NCBI RefSeq assembly: GCF_017873565.1
Contig: NZ_JAGGKH010000007.1
Coordinates: 62,001 to 126,000, forward strand
Length of the DNA: 64,000 nucleotides
Source: Lederbergia galactosidilytica
GTDB taxonomy: Bacteria > Bacillota > Bacilli > Bacillales > Bacillaceae_C
Reading direction: 5' to 3'
Under the pieces are notes generated by a model, which saw nothing but the letters and a program-made list of their open reading frames with translations, was not told where the DNA came from and searched no databases. Below, piece by piece: positions 29,440-40,881 of the stretch. Numbering within the stretch: the stretch's first letter is position 1; the number at the start of each line of letters is the position of its first letter. The translations under genes were made by a program, and so were the position numbers.

Positions 29440-30411
29440 TTACGCTTCTCTAAGCCATTGCGCTACATCTTTAGCAAAGTACGAAATAATTAAATCGGCA
29501 CCTGCCCTTTTCATACTTGTTAATGATTCTATTACGATTGCTTTCTCATCAATCCAACCATTCGCGGCTGCCGCTTTCACCATAGAATACTCCCCACTCA
29601 CATTATAAGCGACAATTGGCAAATGACATTCATTTTTTACATCGCGAATAATATCCATATAGGATAGAGCTGGTTTTACAATCAGAAAATCGGCGCCTTC
29701 TTTAATGTCTGAATGTGCTTCTCTTAATGCTTCTAAACGGTTGGCCGGATCCATTTGATAGGTTTTTCGATCTCCAAACTGCGGGGCACTATTAGCCGCT
29801 TCTCGGAATGGACCATAAAAAGCAGAAGAATATTTCACCGCATAAGACATAATCGGAATTTCTTTAAAACCAGCCTCATCCAAACCATGGCGAATAGCAA
29901 CGACAAATCCATCCATCATATTAGAAGGAGCAATGATATCCGCCCCTGCCTGTGCTTGACTAACAGCAGTTTTGACTAATAGCTCCAAACTTTCATCATT
30001 AAGAACTTCTCCATCTTTTACAACTCCACAATGGCCATGATCCGTATACTCACATAGACAAGTATCTGCGACAACAAGTAGTTCTGGATAATGCTTTTTC
30101 ACCTCACGAGTTGCTTCCTGTACAATTCCGTGATCATGAAAAGCCCCCGTACCACAGTCATCTTTCTCAACAGGGACCCCAAACAAAATGACCGCTTTTA
30201 TACCAAGCTGGACAATCTCATCGAGCTCCTGCTTCATTAAATCTAGTGAGATTTGATAAATCCCTGGCATAGAGGAAATTTCTTGTTTCTGTTGTTCCCC
30301 CTCCACAATAAAAAGCGGATAGATAAAATCTTCTGCTCTTAAATGGGTTTCACGAACTAACGCTCTCATATTTGCAGAACTTCGCAAACGTCTATGTCGA
30401 TCAAAATTCAT
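29440..30411 (-). CDS. hemB: HemB, porphobilinogen synthase
   Basis: A 323-residue 5-aminolevulinate dehydratase that condenses two 5-aminolevulinates. The zinc-binding cysteines are in [16 protein letters not shown], and Schiff-base lysines in [17 protein letters not shown] and [10 protein letters not shown]. The start at 30411 (NFDRHRRLR follows Met) fits AAAGGA and overlaps the end of hemD by 11 bases. Confidence 0.97.
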   Translation of the reverse strand: MNFDRHRRLRSSANMRALVRETHLRAEDFIYPLFIVEGEQQKQEISSMPGIYQISLDLMKQELDEIVQLGIKAVILFGVPVEKDDCGTGAFHDHGIVQEATREVKKHYPELLVVADTCLCEYTDHGHCGVVKDGEVLNDESLELLVKTAVSQAQAGADIIAPSNMMDGFVVAIRHGLDEAGFKEIPIMSYAVKYSSAFYGPFREAANSAPQFGDRKTYQMDPANRLEALREAHSDIKEGADFLIVKPALSYMDIIRDVKNECHLPIVAYNVSGEYSMVKAAAANGWIDEKAIVIESLTSMKRAGADLIISYFAKDVAQWLREA

Positions 30412-31213
30412 GTCCATCATTCCTTTGCTCTTTTTGAAAAAAATTGTAAATCTCTTGAAACAACTCATCCATTGTAAACTTTTCTGGACAAATTTGGACG
30501 TGATATCCTTTATTTTCTATGACTTGTTTTGTTACTGTTCCTATTGCAGCCAAAGTCAAACGATGTACATGTTCGCTTGCTGGCTTTTTCACTATTTTCA
30601 TAAAATGATTAAATGTAGAAGGACTTGTAAAGGTAGCGATATCCAAAGTATCTTCAACTAATAATTTTAGCAATTGATCACTCTGCACAACCGGAAAAAA
30701 AGTTTCATATACAATCCACTCATCCGCTAAGATTCCTCGACTGCGGAATCCTTCTGCGATCGTTTTTCTCGCTAAATTCCCCTTAGGAATAAGTATCTTC
30801 TTTGCCGAATATTTTGTTTGGAAGAACTCTCGAACGAAATCCTCTGCCGTAAAAACATGGGGCATAAAACATGAATCGATATGATAGCGATCTAAAGCCT
30901 CTTTCGTCTTTTCTCCGACAACTGCAAATTGAATAGATTGACTGAAGCTGTGAAATTCGTCCAATTGATTTTTCACCTGTTCAAAAAAGTAATACACACC
31001 ATTTTTGCTAGTAAAAATGATCCAATCATATTCGCTAAGATGTTGCAGATAATGGGATTGATTGGGATCTGTAAAATGCCGAAAATCAATAAGCGGAATC
31101 ATATGGGGGATTCCCCCCGCAGATGCCACATCCATGCAAAACTTCTCGCCTTGCTCTCCACCCCTAGTAATTAAAACATGTTGTCCTCTTAAGGGCTTTT
31201 GCCTAAGATTCAT
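30401..31213 (-). CDS. hemD: HemD, uroporphyrinogen-III synthase
   Basis: A 270-residue enzyme that closes hydroxymethylbilane into uroporphyrinogen III with inversion of ring D. Two Rossmann-like halves are linked by short strands; [18 protein letters not shown] starts the first, and [18 protein letters not shown] belongs to the second. Sequence conservation in this family is low, so the call leans on position: it overlaps hemC by 11 bases and hemB by 11 bases. Confidence 0.92.
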   Translation of the reverse strand: MNLRQKPLRGQHVLITRGGEQGEKFCMDVASAGGIPHMIPLIDFRHFTDPNQSHYLQHLSEYDWIIFTSKNGVYYFFEQVKNQLDEFHSFSQSIQFAVVGEKTKEALDRYHIDSCFMPHVFTAEDFVREFFQTKYSAKKILIPKGNLARKTIAEGFRSRGILADEWIVYETFFPVVQSDQLLKLLVEDTLDIATFTSPSTFNHFMKIVKKPASEHVHRLTLAAIGTVTKQVIENKGYHVQICPEKFTMDELFQEIYNFFQKEQRNDGHEF

Positions 31214-32141
31214 TAGCCAAATCTTCCCTTACTTGATCAATCAATGCCTTTGCTCCTTGTTCACTTAAAAGAGAAGCAGCTTGCTCTCCAACTAATTTTG
31301 GTTCCATCCCTTTAAGAGTTTCTTTGTAAATTTTTTTCCCATCCGGTGAAGCAACTAGTGCCGTTAATTGAACTTGTTTATCATCAAATAGTTCCGCTAA
31401 ACCAGCAATCGGAACTTGGCAACTTCCCTCCATTTTATGGAGAAAGGCTCTCTCCGCTTCAACAGTTTGTGCTGTTTTTTCACAAGTTAGCTTGCTTAAA
31501 AGTCCAAGTAATTCTGCGTCATTTTCACGGCATTCAATCCCTAATGCACCTTGGCCAATTGCAGGTAAACAAGTTTCTGGCTCAAGGTATTCCGTAATAA
31601 GATCTTCATCCCAATCCATACGTTTTAATCCAGCTGCTGCCAGAATAATTGCATCATAATCACCTGTTTTTAATTTCGATAAACGAGTTTCAATATTTCC
31701 TCGTATCCACTTAATTTCAAGATCTGGACGCATCGCCAAAATTTGCGCACTTCTTCTCAGGCTACTTGTTCCAATTTTGGCACCTGATGGCAAATCTTTT
31801 AGGCGAATATGTTGGTTGGAGATAAAAACATCTCGATAGTCCTCTCGTTCTGGTATGCTCCCAATCATTAAGCCATCCGGAAGAACAGCTGGAACATCCT
31901 TCATACTATGAACTGCCATATCAATCTCTCCATCTAGAAGTGCTTGCTCAATTTCTTTTACAAATAAGCCTTTCCCACCAACTTTTGATAGAGTGACATC
32001 AAGGATCCGATCCCCTTTAGTCATAATTTCCTTAATTTCAAATTCAAACGGGCCACCTATTTTTTCTAACTGTTCACGCACCCAATTTGTTTGTGTAAGG
32101 GCTAGATTACTTCTTCTAGACCCAATTACAATTTTTCTCAC
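31203..32141 (-). CDS. hemC: HemC, hydroxymethylbilane synthase
   Basis: A 312-residue porphobilinogen deaminase making the linear tetrapyrrole. [20 protein letters not shown] opens the protein, and the dipyrromethane cofactor cysteine is in [15 protein letters not shown]. The start is GTG at 32141, eight bases after AAGGAGG; an in-frame codon at 32165 lies upstream of this site. Confidence 0.96.
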   Translation of the reverse strand: MRKIVIGSRRSNLALTQTNWVREQLEKIGGPFEFEIKEIMTKGDRILDVTLSKVGGKGLFVKEIEQALLDGEIDMAVHSMKDVPAVLPDGLMIGSIPEREDYRDVFISNQHIRLKDLPSGAKIGTSSLRRSAQILAMRPDLEIKWIRGNIETRLSKLKTGDYDAIILAAAGLKRMDWDEDLITEYLEPETCLPAIGQGALGIECRENDAELLGLLSKLTCEKTAQTVEAERAFLHKMEGSCQVPIAGLAELFDDKQVQLTALVASPDGKKIYKETLKGMEPKLVGEQAASLLSEQGAKALIDQVREDLANES

Positions 32142-32230
32142 CTGTATTTCCTCCTTAAAAAGCAAATTTTACTACAAATAAGTCTCTCTTTTGTTCAGAC
32201 AATTCATAAATAGCTATTAACGCTATTATA

Positions 32231-33058
32231 TTAGTGATACCAAATATGAAAAGTAGACATACGGCTAGCCAAAAAGAAATTAATCAATAAAATTAAAAAG
32301 GCTGCACAATTCCATATGGCTAAGCGTTTCCCATTGATTTCTTTTTTTAACCGTAAAAAAAGCCAAATACCATAAATTATGATTAGTAAAAACGAACCTA
32401 CAATTTTGGGATCATACCATTGAAAAACGGAAAGCTTTATTAATGCCCATTGTAAGCCGAGAATTAAGCTTAATAATAGGATAGGCACTCCCGTGACATT
32501 TAAAACATAAGACATCTTCTCTAATCTCTTTAAATCTCCTAAACGCCACAAAGTTTTGAACCATTTTTTCTCTTTTAATAGTTTATATTGCAATAAATAT
32601 AGGAGTGAAAATACAAATGACAGAGTAAAGGCTCCATAAGAAAAGATAGCCATTGTGACATGAATAAATAATAACTCTGAAATAAGTTGATCACCCATTG
32701 AAGGCATTTGTCCAGGGGCAAATGCATGTATCGTCATAATCGTGAATCCAACAATATTTGTAAAAAAAATTGTAAAATCGACTTTAGAAATTTTGTGAAT
32801 AGCCAAGGATAAAGTAATTAATACCCAAGAATAAAAATAAAGCCCCTCAAAAAGGGTAAGGATCGGAAATCTTCCTGTATGGAACATATAGAAAAACAAA
32901 AAAATTGTTTGTAATAACCAAACAATTGATAACAGATAGAAGGCAAGCTGACTTGCCTTCCGGTTTTGTCCAATAAAATCAATAAAATAAAATAATATCG
33001 ACAAGGCATAGAGGACAATTATAAGCTCAGGTAATCTAACCATCATAAGTGAAATCAT
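32231..33058 (-). CDS. hemX: HemX, CcsA-like membrane protein
   Basis: A 275-residue integral membrane protein with about eight spans, related to the CcsA/ResC cytochrome c assembly family. In B. subtilis HemX lowers the level of HemA post-transcriptionally. It lies 12 bases after hemA. ATGATG at 33058/33061 follows AGAGGG; I prefer 33058 on spacing. A short 89-base gap separates it from hemC. Confidence 0.92.
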   Translation of the reverse strand: MISLMMVRLPELIIVLYALSILFYFIDFIGQNRKASQLAFYLLSIVWLLQTIFLFFYMFHTGRFPILTLFEGLYFYSWVLITLSLAIHKISKVDFTIFFTNIVGFTIMTIHAFAPGQMPSMGDQLISELLFIHVTMAIFSYGAFTLSFVFSLLYLLQYKLLKEKKWFKTLWRLGDLKRLEKMSYVLNVTGVPILLLSLILGLQWALIKLSVFQWYDPKIVGSFLLIIIYGIWLFLRLKKEINGKRLAIWNCAAFLILLINFFLASRMSTFHIWYH

Positions 33059-33070
33059 CATTATTCCCTC

Positions 33071-34420
33071 TTATGATTGAAAAAGGGGAGCTTTTTTACT
33101 AGCTGCTTCTTTTGTTATTGGTTTAACCTTTGTTTCTTTTGTATATTCATCTTCATCTGTTTCTAATTGAAAGATTTGCTGAAATAGAGCTATTTTCTCC
33201 GCTGCTTGTGGTTCACTAGCCATTTCTTTAATTTGTAAAATTGGATCCTTCAATAGCTGGTTAATAATACTTTTTGTATGTTTATTGAGCACCTTTTTCT
33301 CTCTAGCTGATAAGGTAGGCATTTTTCGCTCAATACTCTCCATTGTTTCAGCTTGAATCGCAAGTGCTTTTTCACGTAATGAGGTAATCACGGGTACAAC
33401 TCCCAGAGTATGAAGCCATTCGTGAAAATCATTTAATTCTTCATTAATCATGATATAAATTTTTTCTGCCGCTAATCTGCGTTCTTCTAGATTAGCTTCA
33501 ACGATTCCTTCCAAATCATCTATATCATATAAAAATGCATTTTCTAATTGTCCAATCTCAGGATCCAAGTCACGAGGAACCGCAATATCTAAGAGAAATA
33601 AAGGTCTTGCTCTTCTCATTTTTTCCATTTCTTCAAGCATGTCTTTTTTGATGATATAACCATTCGCACCTGTTGAACTTATGACAATGTCCGCTTCCAT
33701 CACGGCGCATTGTAATTCATTTAGTGACTTAGCTTTACCAGCAAATTTCTGTGCAAGCTGTTGGGATTTTTCAAATGTACGATTAATAACCGTCACCTGC
33801 TTGGCCCCGTTTGAATATAGATTTTTTATTGCCAATTCACCCATTTTTCCAGCGCCAATAACCAAGACATGTTTATCCCGTAGATCTCCAAAGATTTTCT
33901 TTGCTAGCTCAACTGCAGCGTAACTAATGGAAACAGCATTTGCCCCGATATCTGTCTCAGAATGAGCCTTTTTCGCAAGGGCAATCGCTTGTTTCATTAA
34001 ATGATTAAAGACAGTTCCAGTTGTTTTATTTTCTTGGGCGCTCAAAAAACTATTACGAATTTGCCCTAATATTTGAGTTTCCCCAATGACCATAGAATTT
34101 AGACCACAGATCACTTTAAACAGATGTTCTACAGCCAGTTCTTTTTCATGAATATATAAATAATCCGCAAATTCCTCGGGATCCATTTGAAACCAATTCG
34201 CTAAAAAAGATTTTACGTAATATCGACCAGTATGGATCTGATCAACGACCGCGTAAATTTCAGTTCGATTACATGTAGAAACAATGACATTCTCAAGAAT
34301 ACTTTTCTGTTGCTTTAAGGATGCCATTGCTAAAGGCAGCTCAGATTCGGAGAACGCTAGACGCTCCCTTATTTCCACTGGAGCTGTCTTATGATTTAGG
34401 CCAACAACAATAATATGCAT
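33071..34420 (-). CDS. hemA: HemA, glutamyl-tRNA reductase
   Basis: A 449-residue enzyme that reduces Glu-tRNA to glutamate-1-semialdehyde, the first committed step of heme synthesis. [19 protein letters not shown] is the family N-terminus, the catalytic cysteine is in [12 protein letters not shown] near residue 50, and the NADPH site is [16 protein letters not shown] 34420 is preceded by GGAGGTG. It heads the hemAXCDBL operon and has a PerR-like box in its promoter. Confidence 0.97.
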   Translation of the reverse strand: MHIIVVGLNHKTAPVEIRERLAFSESELPLAMASLKQQKSILENVIVSTCNRTEIYAVVDQIHTGRYYVKSFLANWFQMDPEEFADYLYIHEKELAVEHLFKVICGLNSMVIGETQILGQIRNSFLSAQENKTTGTVFNHLMKQAIALAKKAHSETDIGANAVSISYAAVELAKKIFGDLRDKHVLVIGAGKMGELAIKNLYSNGAKQVTVINRTFEKSQQLAQKFAGKAKSLNELQCAVMEADIVISSTGANGYIIKKDMLEEMEKMRRARPLFLLDIAVPRDLDPEIGQLENAFLYDIDDLEGIVEANLEERRLAAEKIYIMINEELNDFHEWLHTLGVVPVITSLREKALAIQAETMESIERKMPTLSAREKKVLNKHTKSIINQLLKDPILQIKEMASEPQAAEKIALFQQIFQLETDEDEYTKETKVKPITKEAASKKAPLFQS

Positions 34421-34468
34421 TTGAAAAATGGCACCTCCAGTTTAAGTCCATCAAAGACTGTTATCTTT

Positions 34469-34499
34469 ATTATAACATGCTTATTTAGAAGAATTCTAA
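34469..34499 (-). promoter_or_regulatory. hemA promoter with PerR/Fur-type box
   Basis: Minus-strand extended -10 TGTTATAAT (TATAAT at 34469-34474). A 15-base inverted repeat TTAGAATTCTTCTAA (34485-34499) covers the -35 position and matches the PerR box TTATAATNATTATAA at 11 of 14 defined positions. In B. subtilis the hemAXCDBL operon is repressed by PerR. Confidence 0.55.
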
Positions 34500-34728
34500 A
34501 AAGATGTGAACACATATTGAAATCCTATGCTATATTTATTTAAAAGACATTCAAAAAGAAGAAGAAAAGGACCCAATACATTCAAAATTCCATAATTTGT
34601 ACAATGGATTCTTGTAAGCCCGCAAAGCGATTTAATTTTTCAGGAAATACGATATCACCATAAAAAATTGAGATGTCCCTTTTACTACTCTTTTTGGATA
34701 ATCACTTTATGGAAGTTGAGGATGTTTC

Positions 34729-35220
34729 ATGAAAAAGCCACCCTATCTTCTCTCAGGAATTATATTATTTGGATTCGGTATATATTTTCTTTTACAACAG
34801 TATCAGTTTTCCCTATTTAATGGTTTTTACTCTTGGCCAACCCTATTTCTAATTGTAGGAATAGCTTTTCTAATAAATGGCTATGGCGGAAAAGATTATT
34901 CATTTATATTTCCCGGAGTCTTATTTACTGGAATTGGTATTCACTTCCATATTGCCCAGCAATTAGGGGGAACGATCGATTTTCCTGGTATCTTTTTACT
35001 GTTAATTTCAATCGGATTATTACTTTCCTATATAAAAACTGGTAATGGTCTATTCCAAGGGATTCTATTTCTCGCCATTTCTTTATTATTACTGTTTTTT
35101 GATAAATTAAAAGAATGGTTGTTACATAGTGGACATAAGCTTGTCTGGATTGATCAAGCATGGCCATATCTTTTAATCGTTTTTGGTTTATATTTTTTAT
35201 TTTTCCATAAAAGAAAATAA
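34729..35220 (+). CDS. Polytopic membrane protein (YsxD position)
   Basis: A 163-residue plus-strand protein with about five or six hydrophobic spans (LLSGIILFGFGIYFLLQQ, WPTLFLIVGIAFLINGYGG, FPGIFLLLISIGLLLSY, WPYLLIVFGLYFLFFHKRK). The repeated pattern WPxLxLIxGI resembles LiaI/LiaF transmembrane regions. ATG 34729 has GAGGAT at seven bases. It occupies the place of ysxD between hemA and engB in B. subtilis. Function unknown. Confidence 0.75.
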   Translation: MKKPPYLLSGIILFGFGIYFLLQQYQFSLFNGFYSWPTLFLIVGIAFLINGYGGKDYSFIFPGVLFTGIGIHFHIAQQLGGTIDFPGIFLLLISIGLLLSYIKTGNGLFQGILFLAISLLLLFFDKLKEWLLHSGHKLVWIDQAWPYLLIVFGLYFLFFHKRK

Positions 35221-35568
35221 AGGGTATCCGAACTATCATGTAGAAAATATGTAGTCCTAGCTCGTCTAACAAATGGAATTGCAAGAAACCTACGGAGGTC
35301 AGCTAGTCGACGCCGATACTAGAACATTACGTATGCAAGACCCATAGTGTGCAACATTCCATTCGCGTTATTCAAATTTTTCCTTCATGCTACATTATTT
35401 CCGATTGTCTAAAATAAGAAAGCAACTTGAGATAAGGCCTTCCGTATGACTACGGAGGCCTCATGTTGTTCGTACATCTATAAGCTATCTTTTTCATTCG
35501 GAAATACTACTACCAGACAATAAAAGATAAACTACAGAAAATTGCAATACCCACTTTTTTTGATCTAA
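35221..35568. other. Intergenic stretch with a palindrome
   Basis: No gene seen. A strong stem GGCCTTCCGTA/TACGGAGGCC (35436-35446 with 35451-35460, one bulged base) lacks a convincing U-run on either strand, so it may be a weak bidirectional terminator between the convergent membrane gene and engB, or a repeat unit. Confidence 0.4.
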
Positions 35569-36159
35569 TTATAATTTATGTGAATATTTTTCTAATATAC
35601 GCCAAGCTTTGTCTTTTCCCATTCCTGTTTCTGATGAAAATAAAACAATCTCATCATCTTGCTTTAATTTCAGCGTTTCTTTCACTACCTTTTTGTGTTT
35701 TTCCCATTTTCCTTTTGGGATCTTATCCGCCTTTGTAGCAATAACCGCACATGGAATTTCATAGAATTTTAAAAAGTCGTACATTAAAACATCGTCTTTT
35801 GTTGGTGGATGTCTTAAATCAACTATAAGCAAAACCGCACATAATTCCTCTCTAGTTGTGAGATAAGTCTCAATCATTTCTCCCCATGCTTCACGTTCCT
35901 TTTTTGATACTTTAGCAAAACCATAACCTGGAACATCGACAAAATATAAGGCATCTTCGATTTTGTAATAATTTAATGTCTGTGTTTTTCCTGGTTTTGA
36001 GGAAGTACGTGCAAGACTCTTGCGGTTAATCATTTTATTTATAAAGGACGATTTTCCTACATTGGATCTTCCGGCTAACGCAAATTCAGGAAATCCTTCG
36101 CCAGGATACTGTTCTGGTTTTACCGCACTTATGATAAACTCTGCATTATTTACCTTCAT
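35569..36159 (-). CDS. engB: EngB (YsxC), ribosome-biogenesis GTPase
   Basis: A 196-residue essential GTPase for assembly of the 50S subunit. P-loop [13 protein letters not shown], switch [10 protein letters not shown] and base motif TKADK are present. Start ATG 36159 has GGGGGAAAAAA upstream and overlaps the lonA end by 14 bases, implying coupling. Confidence 0.96.
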   Translation of the reverse strand: MKVNNAEFIISAVKPEQYPGEGFPEFALAGRSNVGKSSFINKMINRKSLARTSSKPGKTQTLNYYKIEDALYFVDVPGYGFAKVSKKEREAWGEMIETYLTTREELCAVLLIVDLRHPPTKDDVLMYDFLKFYEIPCAVIATKADKIPKGKWEKHKKVVKETLKLKQDDEIVLFSSETGMGKDKAWRILEKYSHKL

Positions 36160-38485
36160 TTTTTTCCCCCGATAATGCAATTTTCAATACTTCGTCTACA
36201 TGAGAAACTGGGATAAAAGTAAGATCTTTTCGAACACTTTCAGGTATATCTTCTATATCTTTTTCATTTTCTTTCGGCATAATGATTGTTGTAATCCCTG
36301 CTCTATGAGCCCCTAGTGATTTCTCTTTTAATCCACCTATTGGCAAAACCCTTCCTCTTAGAGTAATCTCTCCAGTCATGCCAATTTCCTTTTTAACGGG
36401 ATTTTTGGTTAACGCGGAGATAAGCGCAGTTGCAATAGTAATTCCAGCTGATGGCCCATCTTTTGGAACAGCCCCTTCAGGAACATGGATATGAATATCT
36501 GTTGTTTCATGAAAATCTCTCTCAAGCTTAAGTTCAGTTGCCTTCGATCTAACATAACTAAAGGCCGCCTGTGCGGATTCCTTCATTACGTCTCCCAATT
36601 TCCCCGTTAGTATCAATTTGCCCTTACCAGGAGATAAGGAGACTTCTATTTGTAATGTATCTCCTCCAACTGAAGTATAAGCTAGTCCTGTTGCTACTCC
36701 TATTTGATCCTCAATTTCAGCCTGTCCATAACTATATTTTTTCTTTCCTAATAATTCCATTAAGTATTTATCCGTTACAACGACTCTTTTCTTTTCACCA
36801 GAAACAATGATTTTTGCTGCTTTTCTACAAACAGAAGCAAGTTGACGATCTAATTCACGAACACCAGCTTCCCGAGTATAATAACGGACTAATAGTTTAA
36901 TCGCATCATCTCTTAATTGGAGTTGAGCTTTAGTAAGCCCGTGATCCTCAATCTGCCTTGGCAATAGATGATCTTTCGCAATATGAATTTTTTCTAATTC
37001 AGTATAACCGGGAATTGAAATAATTTCCATCCGATCCCGTAGCGGACCTGGAATAGAAGCTAAATCATTAGCAGTTGCCAAAAACATTACCTTTGATAAA
37101 TCATATGGTTCTTCAATATAATGATCACTAAAACTACCGTTTTGGGCAGGGTCCAATACTTCTAACATCGCTGATGAGGGGTCACCGCGAAAATCATTGG
37201 ACATTTTATCAATTTCATCTAGTAGAAATACGGGATTAATTGAGCCCGCTTTTTTCATCCCTTGGATAATTCTACCAGGCATGGCTCCTACATAAGTACG
37301 ACGATGTCCACGTATTTCTGATTCATCACGCACTCCCCCTAACGAAATACGAACGAAGTTTCTCCCCATTGATTCTGCAATTGATCGTGCTAAACTAGTT
37401 TTTCCAACTCCTGGTGGTCCAACAAGGCATAAAATCGGACTTCGTAATGAATTTGTTAATTGTTGTACCGCAAGATATTCTAGTACTCGTTCTTTTACTT
37501 TCTCAAGTCCATAATGATCTCGCTCTAATATTTTTTCTGCTTTTCGAATGTTTAAATCATCTTTTGTAGCGTTTAACCATGGTAGCGAGATTAGCCAGTC
37601 AATATAAGTGCGAATAACAGAACTTTCTGCAGAGGAGGAAGGGATCTTTTCATACCGGTCTAACTCTTTTAATGCAATCTTTTCTACGTTTTCTGGCATA
37701 TGTGCTTCGCGGATTTTTTCCGATAAATCTGCTACTTCACCAGTTTTTCCCTCTTTGTCCCCTAGTTCTTTTTGAATAGCTTTCATCTGCTCACGCAAAT
37801 AATATTCTTTTTGCGTGCGATCAATCGATTGTTTCACTCTTTGACCAATTTTCTTCTCTAAATTTAATACTTCTCTTTCATTATGAACAATATTGATCAC
37901 TTTTGTTAATCTTTCTTTTACATCAATTATTTCCAGTATCTCCTGCTTATCTTGAATTTTCAAAGGTAAATGTGATGCAATAATATCAGCCATCCGACCA
38001 GGCTCATCTATATCAGCCACTGTTGCAAAAGTTTCTGATGATACCTTTTTCGAAAGCTTAATATATTGTTCGAAGTATTCAAGCATCGTTCTCTTTAATG
38101 CTTGAATTTCAACATCTTGACTTATATCTATATCTTCATCATATCGTTCAAGATCTACAGCATAATATAAGCCTTGGTCCTTTATAGTTTTTATCTTTGC
38201 GCGACTCAATCCCTCAACAAGAACACGGATTGTTCCATTAGGCAACTTTAACATTTGCTTAACCTTTGTTAATGTGCCTATCTCAAATAAATCCTCATCT
38301 TCTGGTGATTCAATCTCGATATCTTTTTGGGTTGTCAAAAAGATTAAATGATCATTTAACATAGCCTGTTCCAAAGCTTGAACAGAGCGTTCTCTCCCCA
38401 CGTCAAGGTGCAGTACCATTGTTGGAAAAACGAGCATTCCTCGCAGTGGCAATAGAGGCACTAATGGCTCTATTTTTTTCGTCAT
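36146..38485 (-). CDS. lonA: LonA, ATP-dependent protease
   Basis: A 779-residue soluble Lon protease that degrades damaged and regulatory proteins. The N-terminal substrate domain ([18 protein letters not shown]), the AAA+ module with Walker [12 protein letters not shown], and the protease domain with the catalytic Ser in [11 protein letters not shown] and a downstream Lys are all present. ATG 38485 has GGAGG at eight bases; the frame extends 20 codons further. No CtsR-type repeat is visible upstream. Confidence 0.97.
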   Translation of the reverse strand: MTKKIEPLVPLLPLRGMLVFPTMVLHLDVGRERSVQALEQAMLNDHLIFLTTQKDIEIESPEDEDLFEIGTLTKVKQMLKLPNGTIRVLVEGLSRAKIKTIKDQGLYYAVDLERYDEDIDISQDVEIQALKRTMLEYFEQYIKLSKKVSSETFATVADIDEPGRMADIIASHLPLKIQDKQEILEIIDVKERLTKVINIVHNEREVLNLEKKIGQRVKQSIDRTQKEYYLREQMKAIQKELGDKEGKTGEVADLSEKIREAHMPENVEKIALKELDRYEKIPSSSAESSVIRTYIDWLISLPWLNATKDDLNIRKAEKILERDHYGLEKVKERVLEYLAVQQLTNSLRSPILCLVGPPGVGKTSLARSIAESMGRNFVRISLGGVRDESEIRGHRRTYVGAMPGRIIQGMKKAGSINPVFLLDEIDKMSNDFRGDPSSAMLEVLDPAQNGSFSDHYIEEPYDLSKVMFLATANDLASIPGPLRDRMEIISIPGYTELEKIHIAKDHLLPRQIEDHGLTKAQLQLRDDAIKLLVRYYTREAGVRELDRQLASVCRKAAKIIVSGEKKRVVVTDKYLMELLGKKKYSYGQAEIEDQIGVATGLAYTSVGGDTLQIEVSLSPGKGKLILTGKLGDVMKESAQAAFSYVRSKATELKLERDFHETTDIHIHVPEGAVPKDGPSAGITIATALISALTKNPVKKEIGMTGEITLRGRVLPIGGLKEKSLGAHRAGITTIIMPKENEKDIEDIPESVRKDLTFIPVSHVDEVLKIALSGEKNEGK

Positions 38486-38663
38486 ATTTACTACCTCCGT
38501 GCTAATTTTTAGACAAATGCGGAAACCTCTAAAAGGATTAAACAACTATGGGTATAGGTGTATATCTTTATCACCGTGAATTACTACCGCCTTATTTCAT
38601 CTTGCTTAGACAATTCCATTTTTACCTTTCCACCTAGCCAATTATTTCCCCAAAGTCTAAGAA

Positions 38664-38690
38664 AAGAGAAAGCGCCTTTAAGGGCGCCCT
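38664..38690 (-). terminator. Terminator after lonB
   Basis: A 7-bp stem with core GCGCC/GGCGC (38672-38676 with 38683-38687), followed on the minus strand by TTTCTCTTTTC. It separates lonB from lonA. Confidence 0.7.
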
Positions 38691-38777
38691 CCATTTTTTA
38701 TTTTCCTTATTCGTTCTTGTGTCCATTTTAGCTTATCTAACCATATGATGTCGAGAAAGTGCTCTTATCATATTGAT

Positions 38778-40439
38778 TTATACACTTTTTTTATTAGGGG
38801 GAGAAAATTCAGGTAGAATACGCTCATGCCCCGGCTTTTTAACCAAAGCTACATCTAAAGCTTCTTCTAAACGGCTAACAGGAATAACAGTAACTTTATC
38901 TATTTCTTTTAAATTGGATTGCATATTTTCTTCAGGGATTAGCACTGTTTTGGCGCCCGCGATTTGTGCCGCCTTCACTTTTGAATATACGCCACCAACA
39001 GGTTTTACATCCCCATGGATTCCTATTTCTCCTGTCATGGCCACTGTGTGTTCAACGGGTATTTTATAAATAGCCGAATAAATTCCTACAGCCATTGCAA
39101 CACCTGCCGAAGGACCATCTGCCGGAATCCCTCCAGGGAAATTCACATGTATATCATACTGCTTAACTGGCACTCCCATTGTTTTCAATACCGTAAGCAC
39201 ATTTTCGATTGAGCCTTTTGCCATACTTTTTCTCTTAACTGTCTTTCCTTGGCCATTAATATTTTCCTCTTCTATAATCCCGGTAATTTGCACCGTGCCT
39301 TTATCAGATGGAAGAACCATTACTTCAATGTCTAAAAGCATTCCACTATTAGGCCCTGTCACTGCTAGACCATTTACGACCCCTGCTTTTGATTGTGAGT
39401 GGATGGATTTTTCATGCCGAGGGACAAGCTGACTTGAGCGAATGACCCATTCAATATCCGAGTCTTGAATATAATCTCTATCCTCTATGATTGCTAAACC
39501 AGCAGACGTCTGAATCATATTAACTGCTTCCCGTCCATTTCTTGCATAAGAGGATAGTAAAGCTAGGCCCTTCTCATCGATTGTAAAATTGATTTTGTCC
39601 ACAGCCTTGTTTGCAACAATTTCAATTTCTCCCTTTTCAAGTTCATGGAAAAATACTTCCATACATCTTGAACGAATGGCTGGTGGAATTTCATTAGGGG
39701 TGCGTGTTGTTGCCCCGATCAAACGAAAGTCTGCGGGAAGACCACGCTTAAAAATATCATGAATATGAGTAGGAATTTGATTGTTTTCTGAACTATAATA
39801 GGCGCTTTCAAAAAAGACTTTGCGATCTTCTAATACTTTTAATAATTTATTCATTTGGATCGGATGGAGCTCACCGATTTCATCAATAAATAAAACGCCG
39901 CCATGAGCATTGGAAACAGCCCCTTGCTTTGGCTGAGGAATTCCCGCTTGCCCCATCGCACCAGCACCTTGATAAATTGGATCATGAACAGAACCGATTA
40001 GAGGATCTGCAATCCCTCTTTCATCAAACCTGGCTGTCGTTGCATCTAGTTCCACAAATACTGAATCCAGTTGAAAGGGTGAACGCTGATTTTTCTTAGC
40101 TTCTTCTAAAACGAGTCTGGCAGCAGCTGTTTTTCCTACACCTGGTGGTCCGTAAATAATCACATGTTGAGGATTTGGCCCACATAGGGCTGCCTTTAGC
40201 GCTTTAATTCCATCTTCTTGCCCTACAATATCCGAAAATTTCGCAGGTCTTACTCTTTCTGCTAAAGGTTCTGTTAATTTAATTCCGCGCATTTTTCTAA
40301 GATGATCCATTTCCTTTTTTGATTCCTTATCAATGGTAACCTTTTGAGATCTTTGATTCATTAATAAATTTAAAAAGTACAGTCCAATAATGATACCAAA
40401 AAACAACTGAACCATCATAATGATCGCTGTCCAATTCAT
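38778..40439 (-). CDS. lonB: LonB, sporulation Lon-like protease
   Basis: A 553-residue membrane-anchored Lon-type protease. It has an N-terminal span (IIMMVQLFFGIIIGLYFLNL), an AAA+ domain with [13 protein letters not shown] and a protease domain with ADGPSAGVAMA. In B. subtilis LonB is made in the forespore under sigma-F. ATG 40439 has GGGAGGG. I could not fit a convincing sigma-F promoter upstream. Confidence 0.95.
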   Translation of the reverse strand: MNWTAIIMMVQLFFGIIIGLYFLNLLMNQRSQKVTIDKESKKEMDHLRKMRGIKLTEPLAERVRPAKFSDIVGQEDGIKALKAALCGPNPQHVIIYGPPGVGKTAAARLVLEEAKKNQRSPFQLDSVFVELDATTARFDERGIADPLIGSVHDPIYQGAGAMGQAGIPQPKQGAVSNAHGGVLFIDEIGELHPIQMNKLLKVLEDRKVFFESAYYSSENNQIPTHIHDIFKRGLPADFRLIGATTRTPNEIPPAIRSRCMEVFFHELEKGEIEIVANKAVDKINFTIDEKGLALLSSYARNGREAVNMIQTSAGLAIIEDRDYIQDSDIEWVIRSSQLVPRHEKSIHSQSKAGVVNGLAVTGPNSGMLLDIEVMVLPSDKGTVQITGIIEEENINGQGKTVKRKSMAKGSIENVLTVLKTMGVPVKQYDIHVNFPGGIPADGPSAGVAMAVGIYSAIYKIPVEHTVAMTGEIGIHGDVKPVGGVYSKVKAAQIAGAKTVLIPEENMQSNLKEIDKVTVIPVSRLEEALDVALVKKPGHERILPEFSPPNKKSV

Positions 40440-40825
40440 ACTTTTCCCTCCCGGAAGACACTAATAACGTCTATCTTTTCTCACGAATCTACTGACAATT
40501 GAATCCCACTTAAAAATTCGAAGAAGTAAAAATCATAAGGGGAGCAACTGTAGCTAAACTTACAATCAGTAAAGATGAAAGCATCCATTGATTGTAGTCT
40601 TACTTTATCTATTAGTATCTCCGCTTCAAAGAAGGAATAAACCATCATTTTCTTCACAATGTACGGTTTTTGTTATTGCATTTATAATAAACATTTTTTC
40701 TTTTTTAAGAAAAGGTGTTAAGGCCAGTTTACTTTTAAAGCTGAGATTTTTAGCTAAAAGGGAAAGGTCCTGTCACAACCCAATAAACTCGTTTTTTCTC
40801 GGATTAGGCTATAATTTACAGGCAT
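40440..40825. other. Intergenic stretch between lonB and clpX
   Basis: About 390 bases upstream of lonB and downstream of the clpX terminator. The only open frame (about 80 codons, plus strand) has no ribosome-binding site or recognisable sequence. The lonB promoter must lie here, but I cannot place it. Confidence 0.4.
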
Positions 40826-40858
40826 GAAAAAGAGCTTGGATTTAATATCCAAGCTCTT
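40826..40858 (-). terminator. Terminator of clpX
   Basis: A perfect 12-bp stem AAGAGCTTGGAT with its complement (40830-40841 with 40847-40858), followed on the minus strand by TTTCATG. Confidence 0.85.
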
Positions 40859-40881
40859 CATAACTATTCAATTGAATTCAT

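Noticed and set aside
40588-40827. 79-codon plus-strand frame between lonB and clpX
   Set aside because: No ribosome-binding site and no recognisable sequence; it runs into the clpX terminator.
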